Positions 5,811 through 12,512 of a DNA stretch of 27,621 nt are shown here, piece by piece (positions within the stretch are counted from its first letter, which is position 1; every line of letters starts with the position of its first letter). Made by a program: the position numbers and the translations under genes. The DNA comes from a virus, in IMG/VR virus record IMGVR_UViG_3300002137_000339, positions 1-27,621 of that record; one strand, 5' to 3'. The notes beneath the pieces are model-generated. The model was not told where the DNA came from and did not search any database. It saw nothing but the letters and a program-made list of their open reading frames with translations.

Positions 5811-6278
5811 CTAATCTGCAATGTAGAGAGCTGTATTTTTACCGTGTTCCATGAACTCGACTGATATTATTTTTACTCTTTCTTCGGTTTCTTCTTTAAT
5901 AAAGGTGCTTAGCTTTCCGTACAGATACTCTGCGAACTTCTCAGCTCCTGTTGCGGGAACTACTCTTACTTGAGCTACTCCCGCTACATTCATTGCTAAG
6001 AAAGATTCCTTGAACGGATCATCTTCTGCTACTAGGAAGGTATGATCGAACATGTAATCCATCCAAGCTTTAGGCTGTAGCCCGTCAATAAGAGTTTTAG
6101 CTCTTTTCATACCTCCGAAGTCAAATATCCAGTTTCTATGATCTAGCTCTCCTTCGAAAGTTACTTTAAAACTAATGCCATATCCATGTAGTTTCTGGCA
6201 GTGCGTACCTTCTGCATCCCATTGACGAAAGACGGTGCTGAAGCCGTCATATATCTTTGTTGATTGGAATCTACCCAT
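5811..6278 (-). CDS. queD: QueD-like 6-carboxytetrahydropterin synthase, divergent
   Basis: 155 residues of the 6-pyruvoyl/6-carboxytetrahydropterin synthase fold. QueD turns dihydroneopterin triphosphate into 6-carboxytetrahydropterin, the QueE substrate. Recognisable parts are the catalytic Cys-His region THCQKLHGYGISFKV (C27, H31), the WIFDFGGMKR strand (50-59), FDHTFL with the Asp-His pair (D78, H79) and a C-terminal Glu in VEFMEHG. Standard QueD binds zinc with three His (FxxxH and HGH); here the first is replaced in FSTVFRQW and HGH reads HGY. This matches a divergent QueD-like subfamily with FRQW and HGY that I remember from bacteria, so the change is not necessarily inactivating. It overlaps the thioredoxin start by 8 nt. 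Confidence 0.82.
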   Translation of the reverse strand: MGRFQSTKIYDGFSTVFRQWDAEGTHCQKLHGYGISFKVTFEGELDHRNWIFDFGGMKRAKTLIDGLQPKAWMDYMFDHTFLVAEDDPFKESFLAMNVAGVAQVRVVPATGAEKFAEYLYGKLSTFIKEETEERVKIISVEFMEHGKNTALYIAD

Positions 6279-6522
6279 TATAGAAATTTAATACTTCCTG
6301 CATTGATCTAACTCCTATAAACTTATCGATCATTTTTCCTGATCCGTCTACCTTAATTACTGCTGGTACGCTTCGTACTTGGTAGTCAGCTAATGCTTGC
6401 TGGTCTCTGTCTGCATCCAACTTCGTTACAGATACTCCTGAGTTAGCTACTTGTTCCATTATCGGTCCAAAAGTCTTACAAGGTCCGCACCATGTGGCTG
6501 ATATGTATATTAATTTATTCAT
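6271..6522 (-). CDS. thioredoxin
   Basis: 83 residues with the active site WCGPC at 11-15 and the cis-proline region VRSVPAVI near residue 53, so a redox-active thioredoxin somewhat shorter than the usual 105 residues; the N-terminal strand-helix unit is missing, as in many phage glutaredoxin/thioredoxin proteins. No signal peptide, so cytoplasmic. Likely clients are the phage class II ribonucleotide reductase, whose C-terminal Cys pair needs such a reductant, and possibly phage enzymes in the same transcript. It lies between a small membrane protein gene (3 nt gap) and queD (8 nt overlap). Confidence 0.92.
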   Translation of the reverse strand: MNKLIYISATWCGPCKTFGPIMEQVANSGVSVTKLDADRDQQALADYQVRSVPAVIKVDGSGKMIDKFIGVRSMQEVLNFYNG

Positions 6523-6525
6523 GTA

Positions 6526-6762
6526 TTATCTTTTACCTGTTTGGTAGTTGTAAAAAAGTATCATTAAAGCGATTGCTATAAGTCCATCCCCTGCAAGAGC
6601 TTCTAATACGGAAAGTGTAAAGAAACTCCAATGTCCATATTTTAAAAACCAGCCTCGAGCCGTAGTACTTTTCGAAGGTTCCTCCTGTTTAGGTTTACTT
6701 CCTCTAGTTGTTGAGTTATCAAAGTAAGTACCTCGTCTTGCTTCTGTTATTCCGTCGCTCAT
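6526..6762 (-). CDS. hypothetical membrane protein, 78 aa
   Basis: Hydrophilic Lys/Thr/Ser-rich N-terminus (residues 1-37) and a hydrophobic C-terminal region, WSFFTLSVLEALAGDGLIAI then ALMILFYNY, that could be one long or two short membrane segments, ending in YQTGKR. No family recognised. It sits between queC (4 nt gap) and thioredoxin within the que unit, so it is expressed with the modification genes. An inner-membrane location is predicted from hydrophobicity only. Confidence 0.7.
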   Translation of the reverse strand: MSDGITEARRGTYFDNSTTRGSKPKQEEPSKSTTARGWFLKYGHWSFFTLSVLEALAGDGLIAIALMILFYNYQTGKR

Positions 6763-6766
6763 AATA

Positions 6767-7633
6767 TTATTTTATATTTAATTGTTCTTTTTCATATTCT
6801 GATAGAACCTGTTCTACGTAAATTCTAGCTGTTTCATAATCTACAACCCCCTTCTCATCAGCATATTGTGATGGATCAGGTCTACCTAATGCCATAAAAG
6901 CTTCAATACGTTCTACTGAAGAGGCTGATTTATAATCGGCATACCATCCATCTCCCCCTCCACCATGAATATGAATTGGTTTATAAGATGTCATTGTTCT
7001 TTTATAAACTTCATCAAAATCTAAACCTAGTTCTTCACATAATACTTCCCCATCTTGTAGGATAGTGAATTTATCTCCTAATAAGTAAGGTGTCCAATAA
7101 TGTACTCTTTCGGCATCCCAATTACCTAGTCTAAAAGCTTCATCATCTGCATCTCTAAATTCCTGTCTGCAATCAGGATAAATTGAATGATCACCTGCGT
7201 GGATACCCATTGCAATATCACAATTCTCTCCTGTCCTATTTGCTACTGATAGAGCAACGGCTTGGGTAATAGAAGCAAATATTTTGTTTCTGTTAGGAAC
7301 AACTGTTGCTTTCATATTATCTTCTGCATAATGACCTTCAGGTACATCATCTCCTCCTGTTACTAAAGCTGAATCTAATAGGTTAACTAATCCATCTAGT
7401 TTAATAACTTGGTATTTAATTCTACAACCTCCGTAACACTCTTCATCGCTACACTTATTATTTAAATAATCTACTAATGATTGAGCTCTTTCTAATTCAA
7501 CTCTATGTTTTTGTCCATAGTCGAATGATAAAGCTGTTACTGTGTCAAACTCTTTTAGACATTTAAGTAGCAGAGTGCTACTATCCATCCCGCCCGAAAG
7601 CGATAATACTACGTGTTTTTTCTGGTTATCCAT
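6767..7633 (-). CDS. queC: QueC-like preQ0 synthase, zinc cysteines absent
   Basis: 288 residues. QueC uses ATP and ammonia to convert CDG to preQ0 by way of the amide ADG. The PP-loop LSGGMDSST is at 12-20, followed by FDYGQKHRVEL, the VPNRNKIF segment near residue 106, MGIHAGDHSIYPDCRQEF and a C-terminal VERIEAF...G..DP, all normal for QueC. What is abnormal is the zinc site: the family has SCY, then CGxCxSCxxR, but this protein reads TSYKP and DYKSASSVER, so all four ligands are Ser or Asp. A three-Cys cluster (C61, C66, C70, CSDEECYGGC) occurs in an N-terminal loop instead. Longer than typical 220-235 residue QueC. First gene of the unit continuing to the 45-residue gene. Confidence 0.87.
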   Translation of the reverse strand: MDNQKKHVVLSLSGGMDSSTLLLKCLKEFDTVTALSFDYGQKHRVELERAQSLVDYLNNKCSDEECYGGCRIKYQVIKLDGLVNLLDSALVTGGDDVPEGHYAEDNMKATVVPNRNKIFASITQAVALSVANRTGENCDIAMGIHAGDHSIYPDCRQEFRDADDEAFRLGNWDAERVHYWTPYLLGDKFTILQDGEVLCEELGLDFDEVYKRTMTSYKPIHIHGGGGDGWYADYKSASSVERIEAFMALGRPDPSQYADEKGVVDYETARIYVEQVLSEYEKEQLNIK

Positions 7634-7647
7634 CTTTTTTTATTACT

Positions 7648-7679
7648 ATAATATACGAACTTTAAAGTCTTTTTGCAAC
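7648..7679 (-). promoter_or_regulatory. promoter, GTTGC-N19-TATATTATAG, for the queC unit
   Basis: GTTGC at 7679-7675, 19 nt, then TATATT at 7655-7650 on the minus strand. The -33 element and spacer overlap the last codons of the 75-residue gene upstream. The ATG at 7633 follows the box after AGTAATAAAAAAAG, giving a leader of about 10 nt. Confidence 0.68.
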
Positions 7680-7889
7680 AGATTTTATTATTTTTTCTTC
7701 TTCTAGAGTCATTCTTAGCCTAGCTCCTGCGAGTTTTTTAATTATCGTATCCCACTCGTGATCTAGTACATTTTTTTCGGAATCTCTCATAAGTTCTAGA
7801 TCTGAGGTGTATCCGTCTGCGAAGAGTAGGTTAAGCAGTTCTTCTTTTTCCTGCTCGGTTAGGTTGTTGTATTCTGTAAGTAGCTTCAT
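7662..7889 (-). CDS. hypothetical protein, 75 aa
   Basis: Small, almost entirely helical and charged protein (MKLLTEYNNLTEQEKEELLN ... EEEKIIKSVAKRL). No cysteine, membrane segment or recognised domain. It is the last gene of the unit starting at 8829, and its final codons contain the -33 element of the queC promoter. The preceding gene ends 5 nt before its start. Confidence 0.68.
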   Translation of the reverse strand: MKLLTEYNNLTEQEKEELLNLLFADGYTSDLELMRDSEKNVLDHEWDTIIKKLAGARLRMTLEEEKIIKSVAKRL

Positions 7890-7894
7890 ACTGG

Positions 7895-8119
7895 TTAAAT
7901 GTTTCTATCGCTGATAGGTCTTATCAGCTCTACCTTATCTACCTTAAGTAGATCTCCGCCTATTCTACATACTCCTCCTTGCGATAATACCTTCTTAAAC
8001 AATATTACCTCCTTCTCTGCCCAGCCGGTACTTACGAAGATAAGCTCTTCTTTAGTAGTAACTTTTCCGTTTAAGGTAACATCCTCGATTCTTCTTATAG
8101 ATTGTTTTTTTAAAGTCAT
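7895..8119 (-). CDS. hypothetical protein, 74 aa
   Basis: Small protein with a predicted mostly beta pattern (DVTLNGKVTTKEELIFVSTG, KEVILFKKVLSQGGVCRIGG) that could form a small barrel or SH3-like fold; this is a guess from alternating hydrophobicity. Its start overlaps the stop of the membrane-anchored nuclease gene by one base (TAATG type), so they are translationally coupled. Function unknown. Confidence 0.7.
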   Translation of the reverse strand: MTLKKQSIRRIEDVTLNGKVTTKEELIFVSTGWAEKEVILFKKVLSQGGVCRIGGDLLKVDKVELIRPISDRNI

Positions 8120-8550
8120 TATTTTTCTCTTTCTGCGTTACTTTCTACTGCTACTTCATGCCAGTAAACTCTTCCTTCCTGTATAGCTTTTTTTATATTT
8201 TTCTGCTTACCCATTAAGAAAGAACTTCCTGATTTAACTTCTACAAAGTGTACTTCGCATTTAGTCTTACTTCCGGTGTTTGTAAACCCTACGTAGTCTA
8301 TAGGCATTCCTAAAAATACTACATCTTCCGGCGGTATTGGAAATTCTGTCATAAACGGTACAAAATGCTCAATTGTTTTCCCCCAATTCACTGCCGAAGA
8401 TCTAAACTGTGCATCTTTTCTAATCTTGGTTCTCTCCAAGGCAAAACTCTCTTCTAACTCTCTTATATGACTTTTAGCTTCGCGTAGGGAGAGCCCTAGA
8501 TTAACCAGTGCAGCTACAAGGGCTACTGTTATTACTCCTAGTATTATCAT
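8119..8550 (-). CDS. membrane-anchored endonuclease related to archaeal Holliday junction resolvases (COG4741-like)
   Basis: 143 residues. One N-terminal membrane helix (about 2-20, IILGVITVALVAALVNLGLS), a short coiled stretch, then the conserved block of the Holliday-resolvase-related predicted nuclease family: RKDAQFRSSAVNWGKTIEHF, PFMTEFPIPPEDVVFLG, the PD-like MPIDYVGF and the (D/E)xK-like HFVEVKSG (about 111-118), followed by QKNIKKAIQEGRVYW. The Asp, Glu and Lys of a PD-(D/E)XK site are visible. The anchor suggests cutting at the inner face of the membrane or in the periplasm. Substrate unknown; degradation of host or competitor DNA, or processing of replication intermediates, are both possible. 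Confidence 0.8.
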   Translation of the reverse strand: MIILGVITVALVAALVNLGLSLREAKSHIRELEESFALERTKIRKDAQFRSSAVNWGKTIEHFVPFMTEFPIPPEDVVFLGMPIDYVGFTNTGSKTKCEVHFVEVKSGSSFLMGKQKNIKKAIQEGRVYWHEVAVESNAEREK

Positions 8551-8556
8551 ATGTTT

Positions 8557-8829
8557 TTATATAAGTCCGAGGTTCTTTGCTCGGGCGTAACTTACTTCTT
8601 TTCCCGTTTTTGGGTTTACGTATTTCTGTTTACTTTTTGGAATTTTTGCTTCCGGATTAAAATTATGACCTATTGGATATTTTGTAGTTGTCTGATAAGG
8701 TCCGTATGGGTTTTTCTTCTTATCATATCTCCATACACTAATACTCCCGTCATCGTCTTGCATTTCTAAGTCATATACAGTTCGTTGCTCGTATACTTTG
8801 GGCACATAGACATATTTCTTTTTCTCCAT
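8557..8829 (-). CDS. hypothetical protein, 90 aa (start moved to 8829)
   Basis: Basic, Tyr-rich protein beginning MEKKKYVYVPKVYEQR and ending NPKTGKEVSYARAKNLGLI. An upstream in-frame Met at 8847 exists, but it lies inside the promoter, 5' of the -7 box (8840-8833), so the message cannot contain it; the next Met at 8829 is 3 nt after the box and is the likely start on a leaderless mRNA. The C-terminal NPKTGKxVSxxRA pattern hints at a small nucleic-acid-binding motif, without a family match. First gene of the unit with the anchored nuclease. Confidence 0.7.
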   Translation of the reverse strand: MEKKKYVYVPKVYEQRTVYDLEMQDDDGSISVWRYDKKKNPYGPYQTTTKYPIGHNFNPEAKIPKSKQKYVNPKTGKEVSYARAKNLGLI

Positions 8830-8832
8830 ACC

Positions 8833-8864
8833 TAAATATACGAACAATTTTTCTATATCGCAAC
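8833..8864 (-). promoter_or_regulatory. promoter, GTTGC-N19-TATATTTA, leaderless start
   Basis: GTTGC at 8864-8860, 19 nt, TATATT at 8840-8835; the sequence runs TATATTTAGGTATG into the ATG at 8829. The -33 element is 9 nt downstream of the queF stop codon. Confidence 0.66.
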
Positions 8865-8872
8865 TTTATGTT

Positions 8873-9793
8873 TTACTGTCTAAGTGTTTTTCGATTTCTA
8901 AACTCAACTCCTATAAAGGCTGCTGGGATCATATCTTGATGAGTAGCTCTGATAGGGTTAATATCTAATCCTCCTCTTCTTGTATATAGAGCACATACCA
9001 TTAACTTGTTAGGATTAAAAGCTTCAGTAAGATGTGTAAATATCATTTCTACAATCTCTTCATGGAAGTGAGATACCTGTCTATGAGATACTATGTACTT
9101 TGCAATAGAAGCGTAATCTGGCTCTTTTACTCCTTCCATATGTATGTACACATCACCCCAATCCGGTTGATTTGTTACTCTACAGTTAGATCTTAAGAGA
9201 TCTGAATGTACTTTTATTACCGTATCTGAAACTTCTTCATCTACACTTTTTAGTTGGTTTGCGTCTGATTGGAATACGTTAAATTCCACCTCGTCTAAGT
9301 CTGTTAATCGACTTATGTTTATATACTCTTTTCCAAAGTCTGCTTGAGGTCCGAAATCAGTATCGAAGAATCTTACAGCTACTTCTGTATGAAGTGCAGT
9401 ACTCAGGTCTTTAACTACCCTCTCTTCTACCAAGGACATACACTCTTTTGCTGTTTTCCCCAGTCTTGTCATATTAAAGGAGTTTAAATACAGCTTTATA
9501 GATTTAGACTCTACGTGTAAAGGGGAGTCTGAGGGGTATACTATCTTTAACATACCTACTACTGGTCTTCCTGTTTCTGTAATAGCGGATACTTCGTAAG
9601 CATTCCAGACATCGCTTCCTACAAAAGGTAAATTTGCTTCGTCGATACCGTAAGCTTCTCTGTTTAGATTTCTAGGAATTGCTACTAGTAGGTCTGGGTT
9701 GTACTGATCGCTGTACCCTGCTCCTCCTACTTGTCCTAGATGTTTCCCAGCAATAGCTATCACTGCTTCTTGATTTTTGTTGTGTTCTTGCAT
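8873..9793 (-). CDS. queF: QueF, NADPH-dependent 7-cyano-7-deazaguanine reductase (bimodular type)
   Basis: 306 residues, close to the roughly 280-residue bimodular QueF of enterobacteria. QueF reduces the nitrile of preQ0 to the aminomethyl of preQ1 with two NADPH. The N-terminal module carries the QueF motif ESKSIKLYLNSFN (95-107). The C-terminal module carries the nucleophile and acid in SNCRVTNQPDWGD (C204, D211), a HFHEE segment (242-246) and CALYTRRGGLDINPIR (267-282), all matching the enzyme family. All catalytic residues appear intact. It stands alone in its unit, behind its own promoter and directly upstream of the promoter at 8833. Its presence means the phage pathway can proceed past preQ0 to preQ1. 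Confidence 0.95.
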   Translation of the reverse strand: MQEHNKNQEAVIAIAGKHLGQVGGAGYSDQYNPDLLVAIPRNLNREAYGIDEANLPFVGSDVWNAYEVSAITETGRPVVGMLKIVYPSDSPLHVESKSIKLYLNSFNMTRLGKTAKECMSLVEERVVKDLSTALHTEVAVRFFDTDFGPQADFGKEYINISRLTDLDEVEFNVFQSDANQLKSVDEEVSDTVIKVHSDLLRSNCRVTNQPDWGDVYIHMEGVKEPDYASIAKYIVSHRQVSHFHEEIVEMIFTHLTEAFNPNKLMVCALYTRRGGLDINPIRATHQDMIPAAFIGVEFRNRKTLRQ

Positions 9794-9822
9794 TTATTTG
9801 ATTTATAACTTTTATACTTTTT

Positions 9823-9854
9823 TAAAGATAACTTAATTAGTTCAATATAGCAAC
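9823..9854 (-). promoter_or_regulatory. promoter, GTTGC-N19-TATCTTTA, for queF
   Basis: GTTGC at 9854-9850, 19 nt, TATCTTTA at 9830-9823 on the minus strand; the queF ATG is about 30 nt beyond, after an A/T-rich leader. The -33 element is 8 nt from the stop of the upstream gene. Confidence 0.62.
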
Positions 9855-9861
9855 TTGGCTA

Positions 9862-11244
9862 TTAATAGACTTTACCTCCCATACCGTCGTCTGCCTGGAT
9901 AGAGTTGGGTGGTTTATATCCAGGTCTAGCGTGCATGTAGTCCTTAGCTATATCCATGTTTAGTTGAGGTATTTCTTCTTCTACAATCTGCTCCTCGGAG
10001 GTTGTAGCTTCGTACTCTTTAGCTGCTTGCATTAGTGGTTCATTCAGGAGGGGGAATTCCATATTCTCGTACCATGTATCGAACAAATCATCTTCTTCTT
10101 CTAAGTCACTTCCGTATATAATTTCTTCTAATCCCTCATCCCAATCTTCAATTTCATCTAACCCATCATTTATTGTCCCTTCTAAATCGGATAAATCATC
10201 TTCTTCTGGTTTGATTTGTTCAAAAGCAAAGTTAGCGGCTATTACTAGAGCAATCGCTAATGGATCAAACACAAATATAATAATTAAGAGTAAAACATTA
10301 ATGATTTTATTCATAGGAATACCTGTTAACTCGGAAAGGAATTTAAGAGGTCCTAGCTCACTTGTCAACTCGTTATTAGTAGATACTTCTACTATTTCTG
10401 TTTCATATGTAAATAATTTTTCATTTAGATCATCCACTCGGGTATTGATTGAAGTCTGACGTTCAATCGCTTGATCCAGTTGTTTTTCTAATGCTCTACG
10501 GGTAGCTGATGAGGTTGAGGTCATTACCTGTCCTTCTGAATTTGTATATGTTATAACATTATTGGATAGTCCATTTCTTAAATCTGTTACTGATTTGTTA
10601 ATACTTTCCTTTTCTGTGTTGAATACGTTTAATTGCTCTTTAATATTATCCCTTTTAGTTTCCACTAACGTTATTTGAGCATCAATTGTTCCCGATACTG
10701 ATGCTGTTTTTTGATAGGCAGCAGATAGGAACCCGTAAATACCCATACTTGTAATTAGTATTAATACAAAACAAGCTACTGATAGATAGTATTTAAGGAA
10801 TTTGGGTAGTGTTTTTCTATACTGGTATAATAGTGAAGCTATTACTAGTTTAGCTACCTCTAAGGAAGCAGCCATTACATTATCTCTTTTAGTTTCTACT
10901 AACGTTATTTGAGCATCAATTGTTCCCGATACTGATGCTGTTTTTTGATAGGCAGCAGATAGGAACCCGTAAATACCCATACTTGTAATTAGTATTAATA
11001 CAAAACAAGCTACTGATAGATAGTATTTAAGGAATTTGGGTAGTGTTTTTCTATACTGGTATAATAGTGAAGCTATTACTAGTTTAGCTACCTCTAAGGA
11101 AGCAGCCATTATTATGACAGCAAGTGCGGCTCCGGCAAAGAGTTTGCTTAGTCCTGAGACTGAGTAGAATGCTGCGGAAGCGGATACTGAAAGTGCTGAT
11201 ACTGCTATAAGGGAGGGCAGTAAGTACTGTTGGATCTTTCTCAT
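9862..11244 (-). CDS. integral membrane protein with internal 78-residue tandem duplication (start moved to 11244)
   Basis: 460 residues from the Met at 11244 (MRKIQQYLLPSLIAVSALSV); a Met at 11265 lies upstream of the -7 box of the promoter at 11252-11283 and is excluded. N-terminal hydrophobic segments, then a unit running from MAASLEVAKLVIASLLYQYR through FVLILITSMGIYGFLSAAY to VETKRDN that occurs twice in direct succession. After it come a coiled coil (roughly IKEQLNVFNTEKESINKS onward), another membrane segment (INVLLLIIIFVFDPLAIALV) and a long acidic cytoplasmic-type tail (GLDEIEDWDEGLEEI). Without the duplication it would be 382 residues. No function recognised; the layout suggests an inner-membrane scaffold. 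Single-gene unit. Confidence 0.8.
   Translation of the reverse strand: MRKIQQYLLPSLIAVSALSVSASAAFYSVSGLSKLFAGAALAVIIMAASLEVAKLVIASLLYQYRKTLPKFLKYYLSVACFVLILITSMGIYGFLSAAYQKTASVSGTIDAQITLVETKRDNVMAASLEVAKLVIASLLYQYRKTLPKFLKYYLSVACFVLILITSMGIYGFLSAAYQKTASVSGTIDAQITLVETKRDNIKEQLNVFNTEKESINKSVTDLRNGLSNNVITYTNSEGQVMTSTSSATRRALEKQLDQAIERQTSINTRVDDLNEKLFTYETEIVEVSTNNELTSELGPLKFLSELTGIPMNKIINVLLLIIIFVFDPLAIALVIAANFAFEQIKPEEDDLSDLEGTINDGLDEIEDWDEGLEEIIYGSDLEEEDDLFDTWYENMEFPLLNEPLMQAAKEYEATTSEEQIVEEEIPQLNMDIAKDYMHARPGYKPPNSIQADDGMGGKVY
10645..11112 (-). repeat. tandem duplication, 2 x 234 bp, in frame
   Basis: Copies 10645-10878 and 10879-11112 differ at only about three positions (10651 c vs 10885 t; 10663 c vs 10897 t; and the last base). 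234 is a multiple of three, so the reading frame is kept and 78 residues are repeated. The near identity points to a very recent duplication, or to an assembly error. Confidence 0.92.
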
Positions 11245-11251
11245 ACTATTT

Positions 11252-11283
11252 GAAATATAGTACAAAAATACGGAGAGTGCAAC
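11252..11283 (-). promoter_or_regulatory. promoter, GTTGC-N19-TATATTTC, for the duplicated membrane-protein gene
   Basis: GTTGC at 11283-11279, 19 nt, TATATT at 11259-11254 on the minus strand. The ATG at 11244 is 7 nt after the box, so the mRNA has almost no leader. This position decides the start codon of the gene. Confidence 0.62.
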
Positions 11284-11285
11284 TT

Positions 11286-11537
11286 CTATTGCTCCTCTGT
11301 AGTATCTCCTTTTTTACCCCAGATCTTATCTACTGATGCTAGTCCCAAAGCTCCAAATGCTAAAGCTGCTACTGCATTTATTAAAACAGGAGATGGTGCT
11401 ATTGCTTCAGCTGTGAATTGATTTGCAAAGAGCGTTACGCATAAAGATATACCTGATAGTATTCCTATAAAGCGTTTTGAAGAGGGAGTTCCTTTTTCAT
11501 CTTTTAGTAGGCCTGAAAGCCAGTTGATTAATTTCAT
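11286..11537 (-). CDS. small two-helix membrane protein, holin-like, 83 aa
   Basis: N-terminal amphipathic part with KDEKGTPSSKRFIG, then two hydrophobic segments (ILSGISLCVTLFANQF and VLINAVAALAFGALGLASV) and a charged tail DKIWGKKGDTTEEQ. The order - KD, K, IG(F/I)LS, hydrophobic, hydrophobic, Gly-Leu, (E/D)K, KK - resembles the small protein at 14151-14372 in the same operon, so the two look like distant paralogues flanking the lysis genes. Could be an accessory holin or antiholin; there is no direct evidence. Last gene of the long late operon; the 52-nt gap upstream shows no clear promoter. Confidence 0.72.
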   Translation of the reverse strand: MKLINWLSGLLKDEKGTPSSKRFIGILSGISLCVTLFANQFTAEAIAPSPVLINAVAALAFGALGLASVDKIWGKKGDTTEEQ

Positions 11538-11589
11538 AATGTTTTTACTTTTTTATAAATGGGTTTCAAAATTTGAATGCTTTTTTCAT

Positions 11590-12507
11590 TTAGAACCAGT
11601 TTTTTGGATTAGCTTTCTTACCGGCTTTCTTTAAAGCGTCTGCTGCATCTTTTAATCTTAAAGCTTCTGCTGCATCATCTGCCTGCTTTTTTAATTCTCT
11701 TGCGGCATTGTCTTTTTGTCTTTGTAATTCTGCTGCGGCTGCATCTGTTTGTCTTTTTGTTTCTGCGGCTGCATCATCTAATAACTTTTGGGCTGCTTTA
11801 GCATTTTCTTCTAATCTAAGTTTTTCTGCTGTTTCTTCTGCTAGTTTCTGAGCTGCTTCTTGTGCTGGTTTAGTATCTACACTTACTGAAAGGTCTACAT
11901 CAACTCCAACTAAGAGGGCAAGTTTACCATCAACTCCAACGGTTGCAACACCATCATCCATCGTTGCACCACCGCCAACACTACCGCCAGCTTGTACTCC
12001 AACCGATACACCTGCTCCTGCTTCTGCACCATTTCCACTTTCATCGTATGTCCCAGTTGATGCGCCTACACCTACTGATGCGCCAGCTACTGCTCCTGCG
12101 TGTCCTTCTGCTCCATCCATTCCAACTTGTCCACCAACGGATACTCCAGCATTTGCTTGTGCTCCGGCATGAACTTCGGTTGTGTTTGTTACACCGCCAT
12201 ATTCTACTGAGTTAGATACTCCAACTTCTACCGATGTTCCAACTTCTGCTCCAGCTTCTACTTTAGCATTTCTACCATCAAAGCCTGCTTCTGCTCCTGC
12301 TTCGGCATGAACTTCAGCTTCTGCGTGTGCTTCTTGAGAGATAGTTACATCTCCAATTTGATTTGTGTTTTCTACACCTGCGTGTACTTCTACATTAGCT
12401 TCAGCTCCTGCTGCTACAGATGTGTCTGTTACTTCTGTTCCAGCGCTAGCGTTTGCAGATGCTCCTAGGTTTTCATCACCTATTGATTTGTTTACCTCTT
12501 CTGACAT
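11590..12507 (-). CDS. Gly/Ala/Val-rich repeat protein with C-terminal coiled coil, 305 aa
   Basis: Low-complexity protein in two parts. Residues about 10-210 are built from short degenerate repeats of the type GAEAxVEVHAG, VGVGASTG and AGAGVSVGVQAG, in which small residues alternate with Val, compatible with a beta-rich solenoid or fibre; aromatic residues and Cys are nearly absent. Residues about 213-295 are a highly charged Ala/Lys/Glu/Asp helix (TKRQTDAAAAELQRQKDNAA) of TolA-like or coiled-coil character, ending KKANPKNWF. No signal peptide. It lies between the spanin-like gene and the small membrane protein at the end of the late operon. Could be a fibre, a lysis-associated periplasm-spanning rod or an intracellular scaffold; not assigned. 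Confidence 0.82.
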   Translation of the reverse strand: MSEEVNKSIGDENLGASANASAGTEVTDTSVAAGAEANVEVHAGVENTNQIGDVTISQEAHAEAEVHAEAGAEAGFDGRNAKVEAGAEVGTSVEVGVSNSVEYGGVTNTTEVHAGAQANAGVSVGGQVGMDGAEGHAGAVAGASVGVGASTGTYDESGNGAEAGAGVSVGVQAGGSVGGGATMDDGVATVGVDGKLALLVGVDVDLSVSVDTKPAQEAAQKLAEETAEKLRLEENAKAAQKLLDDAAAETKRQTDAAAAELQRQKDNAARELKKQADDAAEALRLKDAADALKKAGKKANPKNWF

Positions 12508-12512
12508 AATCT

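Noticed and set aside
11943-12215. Plus-strand frame coding a His/Leu/Arg-rich 90-residue protein.
   Set aside because: Arises from the antisense of the Gly/Ala/Val-rich repeats (GCT/GGT/GTT codons); composition is an artefact.
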